Part shown: positions 35,041 to 46,450 of the stretch, one piece after another
Numbering within the stretch: position 1 is the first letter of the stretch
Layout of the letters: each line of letters opens with the position of its first letter
DNA from: Corallococcus praedator
Lineage (GTDB): Bacteria; Myxococcota; Myxococcia; Myxococcales; Myxococcaceae
Direction of reading: 5' to 3'
DNA: 57,346 nt
Assembly (NCBI RefSeq): GCF_003612125.1
Contig: NZ_RAWI01000014.1
Span: 1-57,346, forward strand
Notes under the pieces: generated by a model
Seen by the model: only the letters and a program-made list of their open reading frames with translations
The model's database searches: none
What the model was told of the DNA's origin: nothing
Position numbers and translations under genes: made by a program

Positions 35041-35328
35041 ATGCCCGGTTGCGCGCACTGCGGACGCACGCTCGACATCATCGCCAACCAGGTGGGGCGC
35101 AACGACGCGTGCCCCGGCTGTGAGGAGGACCTGCGCTCGTGCCGCAACTGCCGGCACTTCGACCTGTCCGTGGCCAAGGCCTGCAAGGAGCCCTTCGCGG
35201 AGGTGCCCCGCGACAAGGACGGGGCCAACTTCTGCGAACTGTTCCAGTTGGGCGAAGGCGGCCTGCATCAGAAGGACTCGCGCGACGCGCTGCTCAGCGC
35301 CGCGGAGTCCCTCTTCCGCAAGAAGTAG
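35041..35328 (+). CDS. Small Cys-rich protein with three CxxC pairs
   Basis: A 95-residue protein with CxxC pairs at C4/C7, C24/C27 and C33/C36 (GCAHCG, ACPGCE, SCRNCR), and further cysteines at about 48 and 62. This suggests one or two structural zinc ribbons. The rest is soluble (AEVPRDKDGANFCELFQLG). The GGGAGGA 7 bases upstream supports ATG 35041. Its stop is only 3 bases from the stop of the converging acyl-CoA dehydrogenase gene. Zinc-ribbon proteins of this size often bind nucleic acid or chaperone other proteins, but nothing here says which. Confidence 0.72.
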   Translation: MPGCAHCGRTLDIIANQVGRNDACPGCEEDLRSCRNCRHFDLSVAKACKEPFAEVPRDKDGANFCELFQLGEGGLHQKDSRDALLSAAESLFRKK

Positions 35329-35331
35329 CGA

Positions 35332-36471
35332 CTAGAAGCCGTACAGCTTGGAGATGATCTCCTTCATCACCTCGGAGGTGCCACCGCCGATGGTGATGAG
35401 CCGCACGTCCCGCCACATCCGCGCGATGGGCGTCTCCTCGATGTAGCCCATGCCGCCGAAGAACTGCTGGCAGTCGTAGGCCACGCGCTGCGCGAGGTCG
35501 CCCGCGAACAGCTTCGCCATGGAGACCTCCTTCACCGGGTTCTCCCCCCGGTCGAACAGGTCCACCGCGTGGTAGGTGAGCCGCCGCGCCGCCTCCACCG
35601 CCGCCAGGTGCTCCACGAACTTGTGGCGCCACACCTGGAACTTGATGAGCGGCCGGCCGAACGCCTCGCGCTCGCCGCCGTACTGGATGGCGTCCTCCAG
35701 CATCCGGTCCATGCCGCCCACCGTGGTGATGGCCCCCACCAGGCGCTCGCCCTGGAAGTTCGTCATCACGTGGTAGAAGCCCTGGTTCTCCTCGCCCAGC
35801 ACGTAGCGCGCCGGGATGCGGCAGTCCTCGAAGTAGAGGATGGCCGTGTCCGAGGACAGGTTGCCAATCTTGTCCAGCTTCTTGGAGACGCTGAACCCCT
35901 TCACGTCCGTGGGGAACGTCACCAGCGAGATGCCGCCGTAGCCCTGCTCACCGGTGCGCACCGCCAGCGTGATGAAGTCCGCGCGCGTGCCGTTGGTGAT
36001 CCACATCTTGGAGCCGTTGATGACGTAGTCGTCGCCGTCCCGGCGCGCCGTCGTCTTGATGCTCGCCACGTCCGAGCCGCACCCCGGCTCGCTCACGCCC
36101 AGCGCCGCGATGCGCTCACCCTTGAGCGCGGGCTCCAGGAACTCGCGCTTCTGCTCGTCGGTTCCAATCTCGTTGATGATGGGCGTGGCCATCTGGCTCT
36201 GCACCAGCAGCGCCATGTTCACGCCCGCGTTGCGGCTGCGGCTCAGCTCCTCCGCGAACGCCGTCACGTACCAGTAGTCCAGGCCGCTGCCGCCGAACTT
36301 GGGGTCGTGGTTGATGCCCAGGAAACCCAGGTCACCGCACTTCTTGAAGAGCTCGCGGGGGAAGATGCCCGCGCGATCCCACTCCAGCCCGTACGGCGCC
36401 ATCTCCTTCTCCACGAAGGCGCGCACCGTCTTGCGAAACGCCTCGTGATCCTCGGTGAACGGATTGAGCAT
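35332..36471 (-). CDS. Acyl-CoA dehydrogenase
   Basis: A 379-residue FAD-dependent acyl-CoA dehydrogenase. [16 protein letters not shown] and WITNGTRAD bind FAD and substrate, and [22 protein letters not shown] and [12 protein letters not shown] are C-terminal family motifs. The Glu used as base in medium-chain enzymes (in YEGT) is Gly here (IGGGT); instead E242 in [10 protein letters not shown] matches the base of isovaleryl-CoA-type enzymes. So a branched or long-chain acyl-CoA substrate is plausible. The start is ATG 36471 after AGGACC. A near-perfect palindrome 45 bases upstream is a candidate operator. It could serve fatty acid, Leu or Val degradation. Confidence 0.9.
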   Translation of the reverse strand: MLNPFTEDHEAFRKTVRAFVEKEMAPYGLEWDRAGIFPRELFKKCGDLGFLGINHDPKFGGSGLDYWYVTAFAEELSRSRNAGVNMALLVQSQMATPIINEIGTDEQKREFLEPALKGERIAALGVSEPGCGSDVASIKTTARRDGDDYVINGSKMWITNGTRADFITLAVRTGEQGYGGISLVTFPTDVKGFSVSKKLDKIGNLSSDTAILYFEDCRIPARYVLGEENQGFYHVMTNFQGERLVGAITTVGGMDRMLEDAIQYGGEREAFGRPLIKFQVWRHKFVEHLAAVEAARRLTYHAVDLFDRGENPVKEVSMAKLFAGDLAQRVAYDCQQFFGGMGYIEETPIARMWRDVRLITIGGGTSEVMKEIISKLYGF

Positions 36472-36515
36472 CGCTGGTCCTCGGAAAGTGACTCGGGGGG
36501 GTGTTTCCGGCGTGG

Positions 36516-36533
36516 ATTGACTCGCGAATCAAT
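36516..36533 (-). promoter_or_regulatory. TetR-like palindrome upstream of the acyl-CoA dehydrogenase gene
   Basis: An 18-bp palindrome, ATTGACTCGCGAATCAAT, in which 8 of 9 base pairs match. Its core TTGAyT-N4-AATCA recurs upstream of the SCP2-domain gene (49448-49463). The geometry fits a TetR-family operator of the kind that controls fatty-acid genes. Confidence 0.5.
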
Positions 36534-36674
36534 AACAGGCGCTTCGTGTCAGCCACAAGCAACGCACGCCGTCCCCTCCCCCTTGCACCGCGTCAATTCA
36601 TGCTGACGCGATGCGACGCCCTCGGAGCGCAAGCCTCCGGGCAGGCAGGCGGCCCCCGGGGTCCCCTTGAGGGT

Positions 36675-36699
36675 GGATAGTCCGCATTACGGAGTATCC
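36675..36699 (+). promoter_or_regulatory. 25-bp dyad directly upstream of the RND-operon promoter
   Basis: Half-sites ggata-n-tccg and cgga-n-tatcc are arranged around a central base; 10 of 12 pairs match. It ends 2 bases before a TTGACA -35-like hexamer. It is a candidate binding site for the MarR regulator encoded by the last gene of the operon, or for another dimeric repressor or activator. Confidence 0.5.
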
Positions 36700-36701
36700 T
36701 C

Positions 36702-36729
36702 TTGACAGATAATCGAGCATCGGTAATTT
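36702..36729 (+). promoter_or_regulatory. Candidate sigma-70 promoter of the RND efflux operon
   Basis: A consensus TTGACA at 36702-36707, then 16 bases, then TAATTT at 36724-36729 as a weak -10. It is about 80 bases before the GTG of the first operon gene and next to a dyad. The rest of the 335-base stretch from 36472 holds only this and the operator-like palindrome; I see no gene there. Confidence 0.45.
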
Positions 36730-36806
36730 CTAGTCCCCAAAGAATATCAGCCGGAGCAGGTATCCGGGCGGGTGATCCGCCGGACAACCGGCAGGAGTTC
36801 GGACGC

Positions 36807-37907
36807 GTGAATCAGCGAATCTTGGCCGCCGTGGTGGCCGTTGCGGTGTCGACGGCGGGCTGCTCGAAGGCGGGGGCGGAGAAGGCGCAGCTTCCGACGC
36901 CGCAGGAGGGCGCGAACGCGCTGGGTGTGAAGGCGATTACTCCGGCCACGGAGCTGGCGCAGAACGTCACGCGCGTCACCGGGCAGGTGCGCTCCAAGCA
37001 GGAGGCGACGCTGGGTCCGTCCGCCACCGGCACGCTCGCGAAGGTGAACGTGCGGGTGGGCGACAAGGTGAAGAAGGGCGACGTGCTGGCGGTGCTGGAC
37101 ACGTCCAACGTGCGCATCGCGGTGGAGCAGACGCGCGCGGCCAAGGACATGGCGGACGCGGCGCTGCAGCTGGCCACCAGCACCCTGGAGCGCACGCGCA
37201 AGGTCGCCGAGTCCGGCGGCGTCGCGGCCAACGCGCTGGAGCAGGCGGAGATCGGCCAGAAGCAGGCGGCGGCCCAGGCGGCCCAGGCCGGCGCGGCGCT
37301 GCGGCTGGCGGAGGAGAACCTGCGCGACCACAACATCACCGCGCCGTTCGACGGCATCATCACCTCGCGCACGAAGAACGTGGGCGACTCCGTGGCGATG
37401 ACGCCCTCCACCCCGGTGTTCTCCATCGTGGACGCTGACGGGCTGGAGATCCGGATGCTGGTGCCGGAGTCGGTCATCGACAACGTGGCGCCGGGCACCG
37501 TGACGCCGGGCATCGTGAACCCCAGCGGCATGCGCTTCGAGGCGAAGGTCGCCAACGTGGGCGCCGTCATCGACGCGCAGAGCCGCACCGTGGAGGTGCT
37601 GGCGGACGTGACGGGCAAGACGGAGCGCCCGCTGCGCCCGGGCGCGCTCGTGGAGATGGACTTCTCCAAGGCCGCGGGCGACTCCGGCAACGGCCTGTTC
37701 CTGCCCTCGCAGGCGGTCAGCGCCAAGGGCCAGGACGGCTTCGTGTGGGTGGTGCAGGACGGCACCGTGCGCAAGCGCGACGTGCGCGTGCAGCGCGTGC
37801 TGCCGGGCTACGTGAAGGTGTTGCAGGGCCTCACGGCGGAGGAGCGCGTGCTCGCCGACGCCTCGCTGGACGTCAAGGAGGGGACCGCGGTGCGCGTCGC
37901 GCAGTAG
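36807..37907 (+). CDS. RND efflux periplasmic adaptor (membrane fusion) lipoprotein
   Basis: A 366-residue HlyD/AcrA-type adaptor that bridges an RND pump and an outer-membrane channel. The lipoprotein signal is MNQRILAAVVAVAVSTAGC, with C19 as the lipidated residue (start GTG 36807, GGAG 9 bases upstream). A barrel-sandwich (lipoyl-like) motif GPSATGTLAKVNVRVGDKVKKGDVLA is followed by a hairpin of helices (about residues 105-170: TRAAKDMADAALQLATSTLE), then the second lipoyl half (NITAPFDGIITSR), a beta-barrel domain and the membrane-proximal domain. It precedes the RND pump by 50 bases. No outer-membrane TolC-type gene lies in the operon. Confidence 0.9.
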   Translation: MNQRILAAVVAVAVSTAGCSKAGAEKAQLPTPQEGANALGVKAITPATELAQNVTRVTGQVRSKQEATLGPSATGTLAKVNVRVGDKVKKGDVLAVLDTSNVRIAVEQTRAAKDMADAALQLATSTLERTRKVAESGGVAANALEQAEIGQKQAAAQAAQAGAALRLAEENLRDHNITAPFDGIITSRTKNVGDSVAMTPSTPVFSIVDADGLEIRMLVPESVIDNVAPGTVTPGIVNPSGMRFEAKVANVGAVIDAQSRTVEVLADVTGKTERPLRPGALVEMDFSKAAGDSGNGLFLPSQAVSAKGQDGFVWVVQDGTVRKRDVRVQRVLPGYVKVLQGLTAEERVLADASLDVKEGTAVRVAQ

Positions 37908-37957
37908 CGCGAGCGACGGTCCTCCCTCCCCTCCCCTTTCCTTCGGGTACCTGAAGA

Positions 37958-41112
<3,155 letters not shown>

Positions 41113-41113
<1 letters not shown>

Positions 41114-41688
41114 TGCGCCGCCCCACCTCCATCACCCCGCCCCCGGACGCCGACGCGCGCTCCGGGGGGCAGGAGGAGGCCCTGGACGAGCCCGCCGACG
41201 AGCTGTCGCCGGCGGACCGTCTGCTCCAGGAAGGCGACCAGTCCACGCCGGACTCCCGTCGCTTCCTGGCGCTCCTCAAGGAGCTGGCCAACTTCCGCTC
41301 CTTGAGGGATCCGCTGGCCAGCCTCTGTGACGACATGCGGCTCACCCCCACCCAGGTCCATGCGCTGGGCTGGTTGGGGATGGACGGCCCCACCCAGGTG
41401 GGCGTGCTGGCGCAGCGCATCGGCATCACCAAGAAGACCATCACCGGGGTGGTGGACCGGCTGGAGGACATGGGGATGGTGGAGCGCGGGCGGGACGCGG
41501 AAGACCGTCGCGCCGTCACCGCGAAGCTCACCGACAAGGGCTGTGAGCTCTACAAGATCATCAACCTGATGACCGACTCGGGCGTCCGGCGGTTGATGGG
41601 CCTGCTGGAGCCCGCGGACCGCGAGTCGCTGTTCGGCATCATCGAGCGGATGCTCGCACGTTTGAAGAGCAGCTCCCCGGCGCGCTGA
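41113..41688 (+). CDS. MarR-family transcriptional regulator
   Basis: A 191-residue protein with a 45-residue Pro/Glu/Asp-rich N-terminal extension and a winged helix-turn-helix core: MRLTPTQVHALGWLG, then GPTQVGVLAQRIGITKKTITGVVDRLEDMGMVERG (recognition helix region) and the wing DAEDRRAVTAKLTDKG. It dimerises through end helices. Cotranscribed as the last gene of the RND operon and translationally coupled to the pump, so it probably controls this operon, perhaps through the dyad at 36675. The ligand is unknown, but MarR proteins often sense the pump's substrates. Confidence 0.87.
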
Positions 41689-41739
41689 ACCGGCTGGAAG
41701 ATGCGCGGAAGGGCGCGGGCTGCGACACTGCCCGCGCCC

Positions 41740-42855
41740 ATGCTCCCCTCTTCCGTGGCCCTGCTCGGGTTCATCCTGAGCGCTTCCCCACCCTCCCCGG
41801 CTCCGACGCCTGTCTCCGCGGCCTCGGTGCTCCATGCGCAGTGCCGCACGCACGCCGCGGATCCGAAGAACCCCTGGGCGCTGGCGCACGGAATGGACCT
41901 GGACGGCAGGGCCTTCCGCACCCGCGACGGGCGTCCTGCCTCGGAGGCCATCGTCGCGGGCTTCCTGCGCCGCGAGTCCACCGACGCGGGAACTCCGGCG
42001 CGCTACGTCTTCGACGCGTTCGCCCCGGATGGCACGCCCGTGGAGCCCCACCCGGCGCTCCAGGTGAAGACGTTCCTGCTGTCGGGCTACCCGATGTCCC
42101 ACGCCTTCCCCGCGTCGTGGGGACCGGTGTCGCTGCGAGAGCTGGTGGCGTCGCTCCAGCAGGACTTCCGGCCCGCGCTCGCCACCTCGCCGGACGGCGC
42201 GTGGGCGCTGGATGCGCTGTCGCACGTGCTCAAGCCCGGAGGCTCGTTCCAGAACGGCGCGGGGGAGACGGTGCGCATCGACGCGGTGATGGACACCGCG
42301 CTGGGCACGCTGGAGTCCGCCAATGCGGCACTGGCGGAAGGAATGAAGGCCGGCCGCGCGGAGGTGCCCAAGAACAAACAGGGCATCTACGCGCACCCGT
42401 GCGGCGGGCTCCACTTCTTCCAGGCCGTCGCGGGCTGGGCCCGCTTCCCGTCGGTGCGCAAGGCGTGGGGCGCGCGGCTGGACGCGCAGGTGGACGTGCT
42501 CGTGTACCGGCTGGGTTCGGAGGCCCGGCAGTACGAGGCCGCGCTCGCCGCCGCGCCCGCGTACCGCATCCCGGTGCTGGTGCAGATGGTGAAGTTCTAC
42601 GGGCACTGGCTGGAGGCGCTGGGGCGCTACCGGAACGAGACGGGCTGGAAGCCCACGCCCGCGCAGGCCCGCGCCGTGGCGGAGGCGCGCGCCGCGCTGG
42701 AGAGCGCCACCCTGCGGCTGGAGGCCACCGGCGCCTTTCGCGACACCGCGACGCTGGCCCTGAAGGAGCCCCAGCTCGCGCTGGACCTGGTGGGGGATGC
42801 GTGCCACGCGGCGCGCGGCTGGGACCTGTGGCCGGTAGCCCCCGGCGCGAAGTGA
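41740..42855 (+). CDS. Exported protein of unknown function
   Basis: A 371-residue protein. The first 25-30 residues are a signal peptide (MLPSSVALLGFILSA, then a Pro-rich stretch). The mature part is mainly alpha-helical with conserved-looking blocks: CRTHAADPKNPWALAHG, LLSGYPMSHAFPASWGP, and YAHPCGGLHFFQAVAGWARFP with a Cys/His cluster. The His, Cys and Gly near 'HPCGGLHFF' could bind a metal, but no family is recognised. ATG 41740 fits the signal peptide; ATG 41701 (13 residues more) is possible, but its ribosome site is too close. It follows marR by 51 bases and may be the last gene of the RND transcript. Confidence 0.6.
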   Translation: MLPSSVALLGFILSASPPSPAPTPVSAASVLHAQCRTHAADPKNPWALAHGMDLDGRAFRTRDGRPASEAIVAGFLRRESTDAGTPARYVFDAFAPDGTPVEPHPALQVKTFLLSGYPMSHAFPASWGPVSLRELVASLQQDFRPALATSPDGAWALDALSHVLKPGGSFQNGAGETVRIDAVMDTALGTLESANAALAEGMKAGRAEVPKNKQGIYAHPCGGLHFFQAVAGWARFPSVRKAWGARLDAQVDVLVYRLGSEARQYEAALAAAPAYRIPVLVQMVKFYGHWLEALGRYRNETGWKPTPAQARAVAEARAALESATLRLEATGAFRDTATLALKEPQLALDLVGDACHAARGWDLWPVAPGAK

Positions 42856-42865
42856 ACCGGGGCCG

Positions 42866-44617
42866 TCAGGCGCCCTCGGTGCGCTTCCCCTTCCCGCGCA
42901 GGCGCTCGAAGCCCGCGGTCAGGGCCGAGCGTCCGGTGGCCATCCACCGGCGCCCGCGCTGACGGGCGACGATGACCGAGCCCAGGACCAGCCGCTGGGC
43001 GCGCATCTTGAGCAGGTCCGCGCGCAGCTCCGAGGGCGTCACGGTGCGCACGCGGCCCTGCTCGTAGGCCTCGGTGATGGCGCGGCGCTGGAGCTTGCCG
43101 CTGCTCGTCTTCTGCAACTGGCCGTAGCGGATGAACAGCACGTCCTTCGCCGGCAGCGTCACGCCCACCGTCTCCAGCACCGACCGGCAGACCTGCTGCT
43201 GACTCTCCTCCAGCCGCTCCAGCACGGAGGGGTGGTTCACCTCCGCCAGCACCACCAGCCGCCCCTGCACCTGGATGACGGCGGTGCGGCCCGGGCGGAT
43301 GAAGGGCACGCGCTCCACCGCCTGCTCGAAGTCGGCGGAGAAGAAGCTCTGCCCGTTCACCTTGATGCGGTCGTTGATGCGCCCGGTGATGAAGAGCTCA
43401 CCGCCCTGCTGGAAGCCCAGGTCGCCCGTCGCGTAATAGCCGTCCTCCCCGAGCAGCGGCCGGTCATCCAGGAAGTACGACGGCGCCAGGCTTCCGCCGC
43501 CCAGCTCCACCTCGCCCATCTCCCCTTCGCCGCACACCCGCCCGTCCTCGGCGCGCAGCCGCACCCGGAACTCCGACAGCGGCCGGCCCACGGAGATGGC
43601 GGGCTGGCCGTTGGGCGCGGTGACGACGCGCACCTCCTGGTAGGGCGCCGTGCTCGCGACCATCAGCACCGTCTCCGCCATGCCATAGCAGGGCATGAAC
43701 ACGTCGCGCTTCAGGCCCGCGGGCGCCAGCAGCGCCAGGAACTGCTGGAGGTTGGGGATGTTGATGGGCTCGCTGCCCAGGTAGATGGAGCGCACGCGCT
43801 TCAGGTCCATCCGCTTCACGTCCTCCGCGTCCAGGTCCTTGAGCGTCTTGAGCGCGTAGTCGATGGCGAAGTTGGGGATGACCGACCCGGTGACCTTCTC
43901 CGTCGACATCTGTTCGAACCAGCCCAGCGGATCCATCAGGAAGGCCGCGGGCTGCGACAGGAGCAGGTCATTGCCCTCCACGAGGCAGGTGAGCAGCCCG
44001 CCGATGAGGCCCATGTCGTGGTAGAGCGGCAGCCAGCTCGTCACCCGGTCGTCGTTCGTACGGCCGTCGTGCTGGACGATCATCCGCAGGTTGGCGGACA
44101 GGTTGCCCTGGGTGATGGGAATGCCCTTCGGGAACGACGTCGAACCCGACGAGAACTGCACGAACGCCAGCTCCTCGGGCGCGACCTCGCGCAGCCGCGC
44201 GCCCGCGCGCTTCACGCCCTCCGGAGGCATGGACAGGCGGGGCAGCGGCAGCTCCAGTCCGGAGAGGCTCGGCGCGTCCAGGATGCGCCAGGCGCCGTAG
44301 CGCTCGGTGATGCGCGCGAGGAAGTCGCGGTAGGGCCCCTTGGGCGTGCTCAGGATGTACGGCTTCACCGACAGGGGCAGCGCCCCCAGCTCCATCAACC
44401 CCAGGAAGGAGAAGAGGACGGCGGTGGACGTCTCGAAGGGGAGCACGACGCGCGCGCCGGGCGTCACGCCCTGGGCGCGGAAGAAATCCGCGGCCGCGGC
44501 CACCCGCGCGGGAAACTCCCGGTAGGGCACGAACGCAGGCGGTCCGACGAAGTCGTCGTAGACGAACAGCCCCCGGCGCGGATCCGCCGACTCCAACCGC
44601 TGGATGATTCCAAGCAT
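42866..44617 (-). CDS. Fatty acyl-AMP ligase (FAAL)-type adenylating enzyme
   Basis: A 583-residue ANL-superfamily enzyme that should activate a fatty acid as acyl-AMP and, as FAALs do, pass it to an acyl carrier protein. P-loop: FVQFSSGSTSFPKGIPITQGN (residues about 152-172; SGSTSFPKG). The A5-like region is PCYGMAETVLMVASTAP; the adenylate-binding Asp is in YATGDLGFQ, GRINDRIKVNG follows, and the C-terminal catalytic Lys lies in SSGKLQRRA. FAAL is favoured over acyl-CoA synthetase by the operon with an ACP and PPTase. ATG 44617 has GGAGGGG 6 bases upstream. It is the last gene of the operon, 59 bases after the hydrolase. Confidence 0.84.
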   Translation of the reverse strand: MLGIIQRLESADPRRGLFVYDDFVGPPAFVPYREFPARVAAAADFFRAQGVTPGARVVLPFETSTAVLFSFLGLMELGALPLSVKPYILSTPKGPYRDFLARITERYGAWRILDAPSLSGLELPLPRLSMPPEGVKRAGARLREVAPEELAFVQFSSGSTSFPKGIPITQGNLSANLRMIVQHDGRTNDDRVTSWLPLYHDMGLIGGLLTCLVEGNDLLLSQPAAFLMDPLGWFEQMSTEKVTGSVIPNFAIDYALKTLKDLDAEDVKRMDLKRVRSIYLGSEPINIPNLQQFLALLAPAGLKRDVFMPCYGMAETVLMVASTAPYQEVRVVTAPNGQPAISVGRPLSEFRVRLRAEDGRVCGEGEMGEVELGGGSLAPSYFLDDRPLLGEDGYYATGDLGFQQGGELFITGRINDRIKVNGQSFFSADFEQAVERVPFIRPGRTAVIQVQGRLVVLAEVNHPSVLERLEESQQQVCRSVLETVGVTLPAKDVLFIRYGQLQKTSSGKLQRRAITEAYEQGRVRTVTPSELRADLLKMRAQRLVLGSVIVARQRGRRWMATGRSALTAGFERLRGKGKRTEGA

Positions 44618-44676
44618 GTGAATCCCCTCCTCGTGCTGTCTCACCACCACCGCTCCCGGACCGGCCCCGGAAGCGC

Positions 44677-45600
44677 TCAAGCCGGGGGCGACACCTGCCG
44701 CATCCACGACCACACCCGGGGCAGCACTTCCCGCCGCGCGCGCTCTCCACGCACCACGTCGAAGTGCCCCGCGTCCCAGCTCAACCCCTGCGCGCGGCCC
44801 AGGACGACCAATTCCTTTTGCGCGCTGCCCAGGTGCGCCACCAGCTTCTCCGCGCGGCGGGGCGAGGCATGGAACACGTCCGCCGCCCCCACGCCCGCGA
44901 ACACCGGCAGCGTCACCTGTCCCAGCGCCTTCCAGTAGTCCGTCGCGCCGTCCGCGCTGCGAAAGGCCCCCGTGGGGGCCCAGTCGGTGAACTGCCGCAT
45001 CACCCCCGCGGGTTCGTCCCAGGGCCCCTGCTTGAGCGCCTTCGCCGGGAAGCGGCCCAGGAGGCCCGCCACCGCCGAGGAGAACCCCAGCTGCACGCGC
45101 TTCTTCATCCCGCCGTCGCTGTAGTCATTCACCGCCGACGACAGCGTGCACACGCCCGACAGCATCGCCTGTGCGTCCGGCGCGAGCCCCAGCGCCGCCA
45201 GCGCCGCGTACCCGGCCATGCTGTGGGCCAGGAGGATGAGCGGCCCCTCGTGGCGCGCGCGCACGGCCCGCACCAGGTCCGGCACGTCATGGCGCACGTA
45301 CGTGTCGAAGCTCCAGTCCCACGCGCGCCGGGCCGGCCAGCGGCTCTTGCCATGTCCTCGCAGCGAGGCGACGTAGGCCACGCAGCCGGAGTCCACGAAG
45401 AAGCGCGCGGGCCCGTCCACCTGGCTCCCCAGGAAGAAGCGGCCGTCGGAGAACAGGCCGGGCACGAAGAGCACGCCCAGCCGGGGCACGTTCGCGGACG
45501 CGGCCGGACGCACCTGGGTGACGTGCAGCGCGTGGTCGCCCGACGTGGGCACCCAGAACTCCTCCACGAGGAGGGCGGCTTCGACGGCGTGCGTGCTCAT
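44677..45600 (-). CDS. Alpha/beta hydrolase, possible acyl-chain release or editing enzyme
   Basis: A 307-residue alpha/beta hydrolase. The nucleophile elbow is AHSMAGYAA (Ser), the acid is likely the Asp in GVGAADVFH, and the base His is in AGHFDVVRG. VLFVPGLFSDGRFF forms the oxyanion side and LRGHGKSRWPARR a cap region. No signal peptide. It overlaps the thioesterase gene by 4 bases (ATGA), so it is made together with it. In an acyl-ACP pathway it could hydrolyse an acyl-ACP or acyl ester, or transfer the acyl group; the sequence does not decide. Confidence 0.82.
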   Translation of the reverse strand: MSTHAVEAALLVEEFWVPTSGDHALHVTQVRPAASANVPRLGVLFVPGLFSDGRFFLGSQVDGPARFFVDSGCVAYVASLRGHGKSRWPARRAWDWSFDTYVRHDVPDLVRAVRARHEGPLILLAHSMAGYAALAALGLAPDAQAMLSGVCTLSSAVNDYSDGGMKKRVQLGFSSAVAGLLGRFPAKALKQGPWDEPAGVMRQFTDWAPTGAFRSADGATDYWKALGQVTLPVFAGVGAADVFHASPRRAEKLVAHLGSAQKELVVLGRAQGLSWDAGHFDVVRGERARREVLPRVWSWMRQVSPPA

Positions 45601-46055
45601 GGGGACGTCTCCCGGGAGGCCACCGCGTCACCGCGCGCGACCGTGAGGAACTGCTGCAGCGACGCGAGCGAACGGGTCGCCGCGTCCAGGAACGCCACGT
45701 TCACGACGGCCTCCACCGCGAGGGACGCGCTGCCCTCCCCCAGGTACACGCGCTGGCGGAAGCTCGCGCGGTAGTTCAGGCCGTCCTCGTCCAGGTCATC
45801 CCCGGCGGGCGACTCCAGCACCGTGCGCACCACCACGTCACCGGGCGGAATCTCACGCCGGTAGTCCACCTCCACGCGCGACACCACCGCCACCACCGTC
45901 CCGCCGCGCGACAGGCCGTGGTGCGCGAGCCACGCCCAGCGTCCGGCCTCCAGGTACTCCAGCGCGGTGGCGTTGTTCACGTGGCCCAGGCTGTCCAGGT
46001 CGTTGGGGCGCACGCTCAACGTCAGGGAGACTTCATCGAAATGCACGGGGGACAT
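45597..46055 (-). CDS. Hot-dog thioesterase (4HBT-like)
   Basis: A 152-residue hot-dog fold protein of the acyl-CoA/acyl-ACP thioesterase type. VRPNDLDSLGHVNNATALEYLEAGR is the signature: the Asp near the start and the GHVNN turn place the catalytic residues. It should cleave a thioester from ACP or CoA. ATG 46055 fits the family start; GTG 46061 would add two residues. The stop overlaps the alpha/beta hydrolase start. Together they are a two-enzyme release step in the operon. A role as a proofreading (type II) thioesterase is an alternative. Confidence 0.83.
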   Translation of the reverse strand: MSPVHFDEVSLTLSVRPNDLDSLGHVNNATALEYLEAGRWAWLAHHGLSRGGTVVAVVSRVEVDYRREIPPGDVVVRTVLESPAGDDLDEDGLNYRASFRQRVYLGEGSASLAVEAVVNVAFLDAATRSLASLQQFLTVARGDAVASRETSP

Positions 46056-46084
46056 CCTCACTTCTCACGGCACGCCAGGGAGCT

Positions 46085-46450
46085 TCAGGAGCGGGGCACG
46101 TGCATCACGACGACCACCGTCGAGACGAAGCCGCCGCTGTGCGACAGCGACACGGAGACCTGCCACCCTTCGCGCGTCAGGTGCTCCGCGAGCGCCCCGT
46201 GGAAGTGGAAGCGGGGCGCGTGCCGCGCGTCGTGGAGCAGCTCCGCGTCGGTCCAGAACCAGGTGTCGATGCGGGGCAGCGCCTTGAAGAGGGCCTCCTT
46301 GGCGCTGAAGCCCGCGGCCATGCTCTCCACGGGAGAGCGCGCGTGGGCGAAGCGCTCCAGCTCCGCCGCCGTGAAGAACACGTCCGGTTCGAGCAGCGCC
46401 CGCGTGGCCTCCAGCTCCGCGACGGACTGGAGGTCATGGCCCAGGCCCAT
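46085..46450 (-). CDS. Phosphopantetheinyl transferase (AcpS-type)
   Basis: A 121-residue AcpS-family holo-ACP synthase, which moves 4'-phosphopantetheine from CoA to a carrier-protein Ser. The two signature motifs are GHDLQSVAELEA at the N-terminus (the metal-binding Asp) and FSAKEALFKAL in the middle (Glu and Lys). The start overlaps the stop of the diiron gene by one base (TGATG); GTG 46456 is an alternative. It lies next to its own ACP, so it probably activates that ACP and not the housekeeping one. AcpS acts as a trimer. Confidence 0.88.
   Translation of the reverse strand: MGLGHDLQSVAELEATRALLEPDVFFTAAELERFAHARSPVESMAAGFSAKEALFKALPRIDTWFWTDAELLHDARHAPRFHFHGALAEHLTREGWQVSVSLSHSGGFVSTVVVVMHVPRS

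Noticed and set aside
35332-36471. Catalytically dead acyl-CoA dehydrogenase because YEGT is GGGT
   Set aside because: The isovaleryl-type enzymes place the catalytic Glu elsewhere, and E242 in the QGERL context fits that position.
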